15,042 bases of DNA from CAZCJA01 sp964499015 (GCA_964499015.1 CAZCJA010000060.1:1-15042); one strand, 5' to 3'. Numbered from the stretch's first letter, positions 1 to 7,291 are shown. Made by a program: numbers and translations. Notes: a model not told the origin generated them from the letters alone.

Positions 1-202
1 GCTCAAGCGTTTGAATTGAAGCTGGATTGTATGCGAGGCCAGAAACTTCGTTTGAAACGGAGGTAAAAGCATCGCCCATAGCCGCTGAGCGAGCGCTTGG
101 GGACTGTAGTAAGGTGCTGCCGGCGGTGGATGTCATAGAAGTCGCTTGCGCCAGAGAGGACCCTGCACAGGTTATGAGGATCACGAGAGTCAGTCGCTTC
201 AT
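1..202 (-). CDS. PorV/PorQ-like outer-membrane protein, N-terminal part (cut by window edge)
   Basis: The reverse strand encodes 67 residues starting at ATG 202-200 and running off the left edge. It opens with MKRLTLVILITCAGSSLAQA, a clear Sec signal peptide. The conserved PorV/PorQ-family opening follows at about residues 31-62: LLQSPSARSAAMGDAF, then GLAYNPAS. This matches the complete barrel gene at 1055-2263 almost position by position (LLLNTPSARSAALGEAF ... LFYNPAS). The family forms 14-stranded-type outer-membrane barrels; in Bacteroidetes PorV serves the type IX secretion system, but the role here is unknown. No Shine-Dalgarno sequence precedes the start. The phased TTAA array lies 24 bp upstream. 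Family assignment is fairly sure; the barrel itself lies outside the window. Confidence 0.8.
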   Translation of the reverse strand, partial: MKRLTLVILITCAGSSLAQATSMTSTAGSTLLQSPSARSAAMGDAFTSVSNEVSGLAYNPASIQTLE

Positions 203-225
203 ACTCAAGTATTCTGATTTAAGTC

Positions 226-263
226 TTAAGATTTCCTTAAGGCCTCATTAACGTGTGGTTAAG
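226..263 (-). promoter_or_regulatory. Phased array of four TTAA(G/C) boxes, 11-bp period (copy 1)
   Basis: TTAA cores begin at 226, 237, 248 and 259, giving an exact 11-bp step. The boxes read TTAAG, TTAAG, TTAAC, TTAAG on the plus strand with unrelated 6-nt spacers. The same four boxes in the same order recur at 2287-2324. In both places the first box begins 24 bp before the start codon of a PorV-like gene. Direct repeats at one helical turn are what OmpR/PhoB-type response regulators bind; the Bacillus PhoP box (TTAACA-like repeats, 11-bp period) is the closest known pattern. The regulator is inferred, while the repeats are plainly visible. Confidence 0.6.
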
Positions 264-345
264 AGGGATCGGGTCTACTTCTAGAGGTGTTTCTTGCAAA
301 TATGTTAATGGAGATGCTGCCGGTGCGTGAAGTGGTGTGGAAGGG

Positions 346-364
346 AAAAACACGCTTTTGCGCG
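346..364 (-). terminator. Rho-independent terminator of the barrel/cargo operon
   Basis: On the reverse strand CGCGC, an AAAA loop and GCGTG are followed directly by TTTTT. The stem is 5 bp with one G-U pair. It lies about 60 bases after the stop of the gene at 426-1058 and before the regulatory array of the next barrel gene, the expected place for the end of that operon. The stem is short, so efficiency is uncertain. Confidence 0.5.
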
Positions 365-425
365 AACGGTTTTCCGGTGACGTGGCATTTGGCCGCGATT
401 TACAACGCTCTCCGCGTGCCTAACG

Positions 426-1058
426 CTAGCGCTCGATAATTACCTTTTTCTTCTGCGTTAGCCCGCCGTTTTCGTAAATCAAAACGATGTACATGTCCGA
501 CGCCACAATCGAGTTGTCATTATTGCGGCCATTCCATTCGATGGTTTGCGCCCCCGCCCCCATGTCTCCGTCGAAGAGCGTGCTCACTTTTTTGCCCTGG
601 ATGGTGTAGACCTCGGCACGAATGTGCGTCGAAGCTTTTAAATTTAGCGACAGTTTGTACGTTTCGCCGCGGCTCGGATGGATATAGTTTTTCGATTCCA
701 CCGTCTGCGATTGTTCCGCCGGGCTTTCGCAGGTGGTCGCGTAGTTATCGGCCCAAATTGTGTAATCCGCCGCGTCGACAACGCCGTCGCCGTTGCCGTC
801 CGCGCCGCAGAACGGCGGCACGGCAGCGCCGAATTGGCGCTGCCATTCAAGATAGTCGTGTCCATCGGAATCGCAGTCGCGGTCGTAGTCGCCGGGAATC
901 GTGAGCGGGCCGGGATTGCAGGGAGGCGGAGTGCCGGTTATCGTCGGAACGGGCAAGGCTTGGCCCACCGCCGCATCCGGTTGAGAATCGCTGCCGAAAA
1001 TCGCCAGCATGCAGGCAAACGTTATCACAATGATAAAAAAGCGTTGCTTCATGCTCAT
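426..1058 (-). CDS. Secreted protein with dockerin-like loops and FlgD/T9SS-like C-terminal domain
   Basis: A 210-aa protein starting at ATG 1058. GGAGGAG lies 5 bases upstream, and the ATG overlaps the TGA of the barrel gene before it (ATGA), so translation is probably coupled. A longer reading from 1091 adds only a Gly/Ala stretch without a ribosome site. Residues 5-22 are a hydrophobic export signal. Residues 56-77 and 86-107 are two dockerin-type calcium loops (GDYDRDCDSDG ... DYLEWQRQFG and ADGNGDGVVDAADYTIWADN), with four Cys at 47, 62, 84 and 110. Residues 132-210 look like the FlgD-Ig/T9SS type A sorting domain: a VYTIQGKKV strand, IEWNGRNNDN, then a YIVLIYENGG strand and a basic end. 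It is probably exported and held at the surface, perhaps as cargo of the neighbouring barrel. No enzyme domain is visible. It ends in TAG. Confidence 0.75.
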   Translation of the reverse strand: MSMKQRFFIIVITFACMLAIFGSDSQPDAAVGQALPVPTITGTPPPCNPGPLTIPGDYDRDCDSDGHDYLEWQRQFGAAVPPFCGADGNGDGVVDAADYTIWADNYATTCESPAEQSQTVESKNYIHPSRGETYKLSLNLKASTHIRAEVYTIQGKKVSTLFDGDMGAGAQTIEWNGRNNDNSIVASDMYIVLIYENGGLTQKKKVIIER

Positions 1059-2263
1059 CGCGTCTCCTCCGCCGGGGGCTCCGGCAGCCATAAATTCTGT
1101 CCCGCCAAATCCATCATTTCAGGATCTGATACCAAATCTTCGTTGGCATCAAAAATGATTGTCCAATATTTGCTGCTGCCGTAGGCGCGCCGCGCGATTA
1201 GTTCCAGCGTGTCGCCGGATTTTACCTGATACATCATCGGCAATTTTAAATTGGCGGCGGTCTTGGCGGCTTCCGGGTCGCCTGGCTTCGGCGTGGCCGA
1301 GTACGAAACCACCGGGAGTTCAACCACGGTACGCTGCTCTCGGCGCACCAGCTCGGGCACCGGTGGTTGAGCGAGCCCCAGACGCATCGATACGCTGACG
1401 CGATGCGTCGAATCCAGCTTATCGGCAAAACCAAAGGAGTAATCGAACGTGGTCTGCCCCATAAGGAAGCCCGCGCCCACGGAAAATTCCTGCAGGTCCG
1501 AGCCCGCTTTGTAGCCGGTGCGCATGGCCAACGGGCCGACATTGGTTTCAAAGCCGATCGCCGGGCGCAGCTCTTGTTCGTTCAGATAATACGGGGTGTC
1601 AAAAACCATCACCAGGGGAAATTTGCCGCTGGGAAGTTTGGTGGACAAGCCGGCGCGCAGGACGCGCGGCAAGTGGTCGCGCTCAGAGCCGTATTTGAGC
1701 GCGGAGCCGATGTTCTGCACAGCGGCGCCCAGCGTGAGGTTCTTGCCGAAGGTGGCGCTCACGCCAAAATCGGCGGCGAGGGCGTTGGCGCGGGAGCTTT
1801 CGGCCAGGGTGGACGACAAATATTTGAGGGTGGCGCCGGCTGAAACACGCCCCAGGGGCCGCGCTCCGCCGACCGCGAGTAAAAGCTCCGATTTGGCCCG
1901 GACGCTGCGTTGGGTGACGCCGTCCGAGAGGTTAAAACGCCCGCCATTGTAATAGCCGAGCCCGATGCCCAGGCCGCCTTCTCTGGCCGGGCCGCCGAGC
2001 AATAGCTGGCCGTAGGAGTCGTCGACCAAGCCTTTTTGATACTGGAAACCGGCTTGATCTGTGACCAGGGAGCTCAGGGACGCGGGGTTGTAAAACAGGG
2101 CGGCAACGTCATTGCGCATGGCGGTAAACGCCTCCCCCAGGGCGGCGGACCGGGCACTGGGGGTGTTCAATAAAAGTGTGCCGCCCGATTGGGCGGATCC
2201 CTCAGCCCAAACGGCCGGAGCGTGGGCAATAAATAGCAGGGTGAAAACGAGGCTTCTTTTCAT
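1055..2263 (-). CDS. PorV/PorQ-like outer-membrane barrel with C-terminal LysM domain
   Basis: A 402-aa protein. Residues 1-21 are a signal peptide ending in VWAEG. Residues 31-65 hold the PorV/PorQ opening (TPSARSAALGEAF, LFYNPAS). Alternating, glycine-rich beta strands follow to about residue 298, as in UPF0164/PorV barrels. After a charged, proline-containing linker (about 300-340) comes a LysM domain at about 345-394 (YQVKSGDTLELIARRAYG ... NLWLPEPP), which normally binds peptidoglycan. A barrel tied to peptidoglycan in one chain suggests an envelope anchor for a surface or secretion complex. The gene overlaps its downstream neighbour by four bases (ATGA). No Shine-Dalgarno sequence precedes ATG 2263, and the phased TTAA array begins 24 bp upstream. 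The barrel family and LysM calls are solid; the function is inferred. Confidence 0.82.
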   Translation of the reverse strand: MKRSLVFTLLFIAHAPAVWAEGSAQSGGTLLLNTPSARSAALGEAFTAMRNDVAALFYNPASLSSLVTDQAGFQYQKGLVDDSYGQLLLGGPAREGGLGIGLGYYNGGRFNLSDGVTQRSVRAKSELLLAVGGARPLGRVSAGATLKYLSSTLAESSRANALAADFGVSATFGKNLTLGAAVQNIGSALKYGSERDHLPRVLRAGLSTKLPSGKFPLVMVFDTPYYLNEQELRPAIGFETNVGPLAMRTGYKAGSDLQEFSVGAGFLMGQTTFDYSFGFADKLDSTHRVSVSMRLGLAQPPVPELVRREQRTVVELPVVSYSATPKPGDPEAAKTAANLKLPMMYQVKSGDTLELIARRAYGSSKYWTIIFDANEDLVSDPEMMDLAGQNLWLPEPPAEETR

Positions 2264-2286
2264 GGTTTAAGTGTCCCGGCTCGAGA

Positions 2287-2324
2287 TTAAGAACGCATTA
2301 AGATGGGATTAACATTTCCTTAAG
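2287..2324 (-). promoter_or_regulatory. Phased array of four TTAA(G/C) boxes, 11-bp period (copy 2)
   Basis: TTAA cores begin at 2287, 2298, 2309 and 2320, in box order TTAAG, TTAAG, TTAAC, TTAAG as in copy 1. The first box is 24 bp before ATG 2263. The array sits in the divergent interval between the barrel-LysM gene and hisG, so it could act on either. The identical register to copy 1 argues for the barrel gene. An 18-nt stretch (2309-2326) also matches copy 1 (226-243) with one mismatch, but shifted by two boxes. Confidence 0.6.
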
Positions 2325-2360
2325 GCTTTTTGCCCTCCTTATTCTCAAATCGGCTTGAAA

Positions 2361-2369
2361 TGCTAAACT
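2361..2369 (+). promoter_or_regulatory. Possible extended -10 promoter for the hisG operon
   Basis: TGCTAAACT resembles an extended -10 element (TGn plus TAAACT) and ends 9 bases before the hisG start codon. I see no good -35 at 16-18 bp. If used, transcription would begin at or next to the ATG, which agrees with the lack of a Shine-Dalgarno sequence before hisG. This is weak evidence from a single short match. Confidence 0.3.
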
Positions 2370-2378
2370 CCCGGCCCC

Positions 2379-3260
2379 ATGACAGATAAAAAAATACTGA
2401 AACTGGGCTTGCCGAAAGGCAGCCTGCAAGAATCGACCACCGAACTTTTTAGAAAGGCGGGCAACCGGATCTCCACCGGGGACCGCTCCTATTTCCCGTA
2501 TTGTGACGATGAGGAAATTGAAATCATGCTCGTCCGCTCCCAGGAAATGGGCAAGTACGTTCAAGACGGCTTGTTCGACGTCGGCCTGACCGGCAAAGAC
2601 TGGATCCTGGAAACCAACGCCGACGTTCACGAAGTCTGCGAACTCCAATACGGCAAATCTGGCTTCCGTCCGGTCCGTTGGGTGCTCGCGGTCCCGAATG
2701 ACTCTCCAATCAAGAAAGTCGAAGATCTGGAAGGCAAAACGGTCGCCACCGAACTGGTCAATTTCGTCACTGATTATTTGAAGAAGAAAAAAGTGAACGC
2801 GAAAATCGAGTTCTCCTGGGGCGCCACCGAAGCCAAGGCCGGCATGCTGGTGGATGCGATCGTGGAGCTCACCGAAACGGGCCGCTCGCTCAAAGCAAAT
2901 AAGCTGCGCATCGTTGAGGATTTTTTATCCTCCACAACGCGATTCATTGCAAACAAAGAGTCGTGGAAAGACTCCTGGAAGAAGCAGAAGATCGAGAACA
3001 TCAGTATTCTGCTTAAGGGCGCCTTGGCGGCCGAGGGCATGGTCGGCTTAAAAATGAACCTGGAAGAGAAAAGTTTGGATAAAATAATGGCCATACTGCC
3101 GGCGCTGAAGCGTCCAACGGTCAGCAAGCTGACGATGCCCGGCTGGATCGCGATTGAAGTGGTCGTTGAAGAGTCGGTCGTGAAGAAGATCATTCCGGAG
3201 CTTAAACGCGCCGGCGCGGAAGGCATCATCGAATATCCGCTGAACAAGCTGATCGCCTAG
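2379..3260 (+). CDS. hisG: ATP phosphoribosyltransferase, long form
   Basis: A 293-aa protein that joins ATP and PRPP to give phosphoribosyl-ATP, the first step of histidine synthesis, in the cytoplasm. The N-terminal half shows family landmarks: LKLGLPKGSLQ at 7-17, GLTGKDWILE near 70, and the PRPP-binding stretch with VDAIVELTETGRSLKANKL at about 159-177. The last 75 residues (LPALKRPTVSKLTMPGW onward) match the HisG_C regulatory domain that marks the long, HisZ-independent form, in which histidine feedback acts. Length is normal. It heads the operon with no Shine-Dalgarno sequence at its start. Eight bases separate its TAG from the next gene. No other his genes lie in the window, so the pathway genes must be elsewhere. 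Confidence 0.95.
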   Translation: MTDKKILKLGLPKGSLQESTTELFRKAGNRISTGDRSYFPYCDDEEIEIMLVRSQEMGKYVQDGLFDVGLTGKDWILETNADVHEVCELQYGKSGFRPVRWVLAVPNDSPIKKVEDLEGKTVATELVNFVTDYLKKKKVNAKIEFSWGATEAKAGMLVDAIVELTETGRSLKANKLRIVEDFLSSTTRFIANKESWKDSWKKQKIENISILLKGALAAEGMVGLKMNLEEKSLDKIMAILPALKRPTVSKLTMPGWIAIEVVVEESVVKKIIPELKRAGAEGIIEYPLNKLIA

Positions 3261-3268
3261 GAGGTCCT

Positions 3269-3487
3269 ATGAGCCAAAAGAACGAGACACGGTGGTTGTG
3301 TGAAAACGCGAGCGCGCTCGAAAAATTTCCCGGCCAATGGATCATGTTCAGCGTGCGCGAAGGGATCGTCAACAAAGGCGACTCCTTGGACAAGGTTTTG
3401 CGTTCGAGACGCCGCTCCAAAAACGGCGCCCGCCCATACATCTTCCATGTCCCGTCGAAGGATGAGATGATCGGCCTTAGAATGTAA
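3269..3487 (+). CDS. DUF5678-like small protein
   Basis: A 72-aa basic protein with a strong ribosome site, AGGAGG, placed 4 bases before ATG 3269 and overlapping the hisG stop. The pattern WLCENASALEKFPGQWIMFS, a short turn with KGDSLDKVL, and a final strand ending in IFHVP resembles the DUF5678 family, small alpha/beta proteins of unknown role. Its stop and the next start share one base (TAATG), so it is probably translated together with the retropepsin-like gene behind it. I recall DUF5678 proteins next to aspartyl-protease-like genes elsewhere but cannot confirm that here. Family call moderate, function unknown. Confidence 0.65.
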   Translation: MSQKNETRWLCENASALEKFPGQWIMFSVREGIVNKGDSLDKVLRSRRRSKNGARPYIFHVPSKDEMIGLRM

Positions 3488-3927
3488 TGACGGCCGCCAC
3501 GAGAAAGCCGTCTTCCGAAAAACCGTCGTACTACGAGTTCCCCTACGTTAAGTTTCATGGCCGTTCCTATCCGCTTATTCCCATCACGCTCCGCCATAAC
3601 CGTCGCGCGGTAAACACCTTCGCCCTGTTGGATTCCGGCGCGTCCGTGTCGGTGTTCCGCCCTGAGATTGCGCGGATTTTGCGGCTGATCCACGTCAAAG
3701 GCGCCGGCGTGCGCATGGGGACGCCGACGGGCGGCGTCGACATCGAGATGCACAAGGTCGAAGTGGTGGTGCAGAAAACAAAATTTATGTCCAAGATCGG
3801 CTTCTCCAAAAAATACGCCGCCAGTTTCAATATCATCGGGCGCGAAGGGTTTTTCAGGCACTTCAGCGTCTGCTTCAACGAGATCATGCGCACCGTTGTT
3901 TTGGTGCCGCTCAAAGGAATGCGTTAA
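3487..3927 (+). CDS. Retropepsin-like aspartic protease family protein
   Basis: A 146-aa protein. Residues 45-62 read FALLDSGASVSVFRPEIA, with the DSG triad (49-51) typical of single-domain retropepsin-like aspartic proteases, which act as dimers. The second family landmark, the hydrophobic-hydrophobic-Gly stretch, is NIIGREGFFRHFSVCF at 115-130. There is no signal peptide or membrane segment, so it is probably cytoplasmic. The start shares one base with the stop of the DUF5678-like gene, and its stop shares one base with the gltX start (TAATG both times). Whether it cuts proteins is unproven: many bacterial members have no known substrate. Alternatively it could be a binding partner or regulator of the small protein before it. 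Confidence 0.72.
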   Translation: MTAATRKPSSEKPSYYEFPYVKFHGRSYPLIPITLRHNRRAVNTFALLDSGASVSVFRPEIARILRLIHVKGAGVRMGTPTGGVDIEMHKVEVVVQKTKFMSKIGFSKKYAASFNIIGREGFFRHFSVCFNEIMRTVVLVPLKGMR

Positions 3928-5423
3928 TGACACCTCGCGTACGTTTTGCACCATCGCCGACGGGCTTCCTTCATGTGGGGGGAGCGCGCACCGCTTTGTA
4001 CAACTGGCTGTTCGCCCGCCGCACCAAGGGCACCTTCCTTTTGCGTATCGAAGACACCGATGAGGCGCGTTCGACCGACGAATCCATGCAGGCGATTCTG
4101 GACGGCATGCGCTGGCTGGGATTGGATTGGGACGAAGGCCCGGGCGTGGGTGAAGACGGCAAGGTCCTGGGTGATTACGGCCCGTATTTTCAGATGGAGC
4201 GCACCGAAATTTACCGCGCGCATTTGGATATTTTGCTGAAATCGGGCCGCGCCTATCCTTGTTTCTGCTCGAAGGACGACCTGGAGCAGATGCGCAACCG
4301 CGCGATGTTGATGAAGCGCCCGCCCAAGTACGACGAGCGCTGCCGCAATCTTTCAGCCGAAGAGCGGGCGAAAAAGATTGCCGAAAACCCGGTGCACGTT
4401 TACCGGTTCGCGCGCCCCGCCGGCGGCGCGATCAAATTTAACGATGTGGTGAAGGGCGACGTCAGCTTCGAGAACGATTTGCTGGACGATTTCGTGATCG
4501 TAAAGTCATCGGGCGTGCCGACGTTCATGTTCGCGGGCGCGATCGATGATCATCTGATGAAAATCACCCACGTTATCCGCGGCGACGACCATTTGTCGAA
4601 CACGCCGCGCCAGATCCAGCTTTTTGAGGCGTTCGGCTGGAAAGACATTCCTGTATACGCGCATATTTCGATGATTCATGGTCCCGATGGCCAGCGCTTG
4701 TCGAAGCGCCACGGCGCGACGTCCATCGAGGAATACCGCCGTCTCGGTTATCTGCCGGAAGTGATGCTCAATTATTTGGTTTTGCTCGGATGGGCGACTT
4801 CCGAGTCCCAGCAATTGTTTGATCCAGCCAATAAATTCCAGGAGCTGGTGGACAAATTTGAAATCGAGCGCTGCCAAAAAAGTCCCGCGGTGTTCGACAC
4901 GGAAAAATTGCGCTGGATGAATGGCGTGTACATCCGCAAGTTAAGCAAAGACGAATTGCTCGATCGCACCTGGCCGTACTTGCTCGAAAACGGACTGGTT
5001 ACGGAAAAAGCCGATGAAAAATTGCGCAAATACATCCATGACGCACTTATGCTCGAGCAGGAGAAGCTCGTCGTTCTCTCCGACGCGCCGGGACTTATCG
5101 ATTTCTTTCTCCACAAGGAGGTCAAATTTGATGCGGAGTCCGTCGAGAAAGTGTTGAAGAAAGACGGCGCGATCGGCGTATTGGAAGGGATGATCAAAAC
5201 ATTCGAAGCCGCGCCCGATTTCACCGCCGCTTCCACCGAAGCGGCCTGCCGCGATTACGCGGCCAAAAATGGATTGAAAAACGGACAGGTTTTTCACCCG
5301 GTGCGCGTTGCCGTTTCCGGCCGGACCAAAGGTCCAAGCCTTTTCCACATGCTGGAGGTGATGGGCAAGGAAATGGTGGTGGACAGAATGAAGAAAAGCA
5401 TTATAATGCTTCAGCCCGCATGA
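3927..5423 (+). CDS. gltX: Glutamyl-tRNA synthetase
   Basis: A 498-aa class I synthetase that charges tRNA-Glu (and in many bacteria without GlnRS also tRNA-Gln). The HIGH-type signature is FAPSPTGFLHVGGART at 7-22. A zinc site appears as C112-x-C114, Y135 and C139, with the same spacing between the last three as in the E. coli enzyme. VIRGDDHLSNTPRQIQLFEA is the family core motif. The KMSKS-type loop is LSKRHGA with K260. The C-terminal third is the helical anticodon-binding part, and total length is normal. The start shares one base with the preceding stop; the stop overlaps the next gene by four bases (ATGA). No tRNA or amidotransferase gene is near, so discriminating versus non-discriminating specificity cannot be judged. 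Confidence 0.96.
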   Translation: MTPRVRFAPSPTGFLHVGGARTALYNWLFARRTKGTFLLRIEDTDEARSTDESMQAILDGMRWLGLDWDEGPGVGEDGKVLGDYGPYFQMERTEIYRAHLDILLKSGRAYPCFCSKDDLEQMRNRAMLMKRPPKYDERCRNLSAEERAKKIAENPVHVYRFARPAGGAIKFNDVVKGDVSFENDLLDDFVIVKSSGVPTFMFAGAIDDHLMKITHVIRGDDHLSNTPRQIQLFEAFGWKDIPVYAHISMIHGPDGQRLSKRHGATSIEEYRRLGYLPEVMLNYLVLLGWATSESQQLFDPANKFQELVDKFEIERCQKSPAVFDTEKLRWMNGVYIRKLSKDELLDRTWPYLLENGLVTEKADEKLRKYIHDALMLEQEKLVVLSDAPGLIDFFLHKEVKFDAESVEKVLKKDGAIGVLEGMIKTFEAAPDFTAASTEAACRDYAAKNGLKNGQVFHPVRVAVSGRTKGPSLFHMLEVMGKEMVVDRMKKSIIMLQPA

Positions 5424-6133
5424 CCAAAAAACAGGGTTTTTTCGAAAAGATAGACTTCAACAAGTCGTGGGATGAAGACGATTGGGAGAAGTTTTTCCAA
5501 GCCCACGACTCCTACCGCAATTCCGGCCAAGGTTTCGCCCAAAACTCCAAACCCATCTCGCGCATTAAGTTCGAAGGCTCCGATGAAGTCGTCGCGTTTG
5601 AACCGCTCATGCGCGCTTACAGTACGTTCACCATGCCGTCGATCGTCAATCAGCTCAACAACCAGGCGTTTCATGGCGACGGCAACCCCGAAGAGGACTA
5701 CCATCCGGCCACCGACCAGGACCCGCATTATTGGGGGGAAGGCGCGCCGCTGGCCACTGTTTTGATTTATCGTGACTGCTGCCGCTTCGCCATTTGCACC
5801 GCGCAGGAAATCCAAAAATTTTTAAAGCGAAAAGACGTCGCCTATCGCAAGAAATACAACGCAGAATTCGAGGCGCTGCGCTTTCACGCCAATTGGCTCG
5901 CCATCAACGTCGGCGAGGGCCACAAGATCGGCTATTCGGACGAGCGAATCCGCGGCAACATCGCCAAATGCCGCCGCGCGCTCAAGCACGCGGACCTCTG
6001 CGTGGGACTGATCAGCCGGATTTCACTGCGCACCAAGTCGGTTCGTTTGCGGCGGGAGTTGTTCTCGTTCGCGTTTCAACTGCGCAACGCGCTCTTCGAT
6101 TGGATCGACGAGCTGCGCTTGCGGGTCAACTGA
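5420..6133 (+). CDS. Hypothetical protein, 237 aa, last gene of the hisG-gltX operon
   Basis: I do not recognise this family. The protein is soluble-looking, with no signal peptide or membrane span. The first 30 residues are acidic and aromatic (WDEDDWEKFFQAHDSY). The middle (about 95-125) holds a short hydrophobic core, TVLIYRDCCRFAICTAQEI. The rest is rich in Arg, Lys and Leu and probably helical (about 125-237), ending in FAFQLRNALFDWIDELRLRV. Its ATG overlaps the gltX TGA (ATGA), so it is translated with gltX. Codon use looks like its neighbours. A role near translation or tRNA charging is only suggested by position. Confidence 0.7.
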   Translation: MTKKQGFFEKIDFNKSWDEDDWEKFFQAHDSYRNSGQGFAQNSKPISRIKFEGSDEVVAFEPLMRAYSTFTMPSIVNQLNNQAFHGDGNPEEDYHPATDQDPHYWGEGAPLATVLIYRDCCRFAICTAQEIQKFLKRKDVAYRKKYNAEFEALRFHANWLAINVGEGHKIGYSDERIRGNIAKCRRALKHADLCVGLISRISLRTKSVRLRRELFSFAFQLRNALFDWIDELRLRVN

Positions 6134-6138
6134 CCCGC
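6121..6138. terminator. GC-rich hairpin between convergent genes
   Basis: GCGGGTC, a 4-base loop AACT and GACCCGC form a perfect 7-bp stem. It spans the stop codon of the plus-strand gene and ends 8 bases before the stop of the minus-strand gene. No T-run follows on either strand, so it is at best a weak bidirectional terminator or an mRNA-end stabiliser. Confidence 0.35.
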
Positions 6139-6145
6139 GCGTCAA

Positions 6146-7291
6146 CTAACGAACAGCCAGTTTCTTAAGCTTTCCTTCCGATAACCGCATCAGTTGAGGC
6201 GGGTTTTCCGTTAAGAGCCAAAGCGTGTCGCCGCGCATCGTGAAATCGTTCGGTGTCGCGCCTTTCAAAACGGGGTCCAAATCGTAGGTCGCCACCACGC
6301 GCAGCGGATCTTCCAAGCGGCACTGATAAACCATCCGCGATTTCCCGTCCAACACCCACAAGCGGTTCTGCTTAAAATAAAGCGACGTCACGTTGAAATT
6401 GGCGAAGCCGTACTCCATTTTGATGCTTTCCGGATCGGCGGCGTGATGGCGGTAAATTTTCTTTTCACTCAAATCCGCGGACCAAATATCCGTCCCGTCG
6501 AAATAAAGGCCGGCCGGCTTATCGGCGGGCGTGGGGAACGATTTTAATACGCGGTGGTCGCCGGACAGGGAGTGCTGCAGAAACTGTTTGCCGAAGGCGT
6601 CCAGTGTCCACAAATGCTTGTCGGAGAACGCGACGCCGCTTAAAAAGTTGTTGGGAATGTTTTCGACCTGATTAATCGGGAAATCCTTTTCCAGGCGGTG
6701 CTCGTACAGCGCTTTGCGGAACCATTCGACGATATACGCCTTGTCGTCAACGAAGGCGATGGTCGACGGATGGATATACGGCAGCGGCGTCACGTCGGCG
6801 ATACGGAAAAAGTGGGAATACGCTCCTCCTATAATAAGGAGGGCGGCCGCGGCGGCCAAACCGAGGCCGCGCCAACGGCGCAACGTTTCATGGCTTCCAT
6901 CCCAGCCAATGTTGATGATGGACGGCCGTTCCATCCGCCAGCCGGAAAAAATGCGCGAGCGTTCCTCGCTGCTGTGCAGCGAGCGCTCCACGCGCGAAAG
7001 CAAGCGCTCCATACGTTCTTCGGCGCTGGAAACGGGCTCGATGCGCGGTTCGGAGGGCGCCGAAGGCTTGGACATGGACGGGGTTTTCTCGCCCGTCGCC
7101 GGGTTCTGCGCCATGAAATCTTCCAAGATATCGTTGATTTTGTTTTTGTAGCTGTTCTTGGTTTCTTCCCAGTCCTGCTCGATCTTCTGTTGATAGTTGT
7201 CCAAGTCGGAGAACATATCGGGCAGGATGGCGCCGAGCTCCGGTTTGACGTCTTTGCCGTCGTCTTTTGGCTTCTTTTCAGGCGTGCTCAT
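6146..7291 (-). CDS. Single-span membrane protein with propeller-like repeats
   Basis: A 381-aa protein. Residues 1-130 are polar and charged, with a likely coiled coil near 30-60 (NYQQKIEQDWEETKNSYKNK), and should be cytoplasmic. One membrane segment lies at about 142-163 (GLGLAAAAALLIIGGAYSHFF), after basic residues. The outer part has about five repeats of 42-46 residues, each with a turn, an aromatic-hydrophobic-Asp core and a closing HxL: YIVEWFRKALYEHRL, LWTLDAFGKQFLQHSL, IWSADLSEKKIYRHHA, LWVLDGKSRMVYQCRL, LWLLTENPPQLMRL. This pattern suits a beta-propeller. It is the last gene of the surface cluster, so it may sense or scaffold the barrel/cargo proteins. The Shine-Dalgarno sequence is poor (a G-run 14 bases before ATG). 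It ends in TAG. Confidence 0.75.
   Translation of the reverse strand: MSTPEKKPKDDGKDVKPELGAILPDMFSDLDNYQQKIEQDWEETKNSYKNKINDILEDFMAQNPATGEKTPSMSKPSAPSEPRIEPVSSAEERMERLLSRVERSLHSSEERSRIFSGWRMERPSIINIGWDGSHETLRRWRGLGLAAAAALLIIGGAYSHFFRIADVTPLPYIHPSTIAFVDDKAYIVEWFRKALYEHRLEKDFPINQVENIPNNFLSGVAFSDKHLWTLDAFGKQFLQHSLSGDHRVLKSFPTPADKPAGLYFDGTDIWSADLSEKKIYRHHAADPESIKMEYGFANFNVTSLYFKQNRLWVLDGKSRMVYQCRLEDPLRVVATYDLDPVLKGATPNDFTMRGDTLWLLTENPPQLMRLSEGKLKKLAVR

Noticed and set aside
27..251. Plus-strand frame of 74 codons at the left edge
   Set aside because: The reverse strand here encodes a clear signal peptide and PorV-family opening, so this is an antisense shadow.
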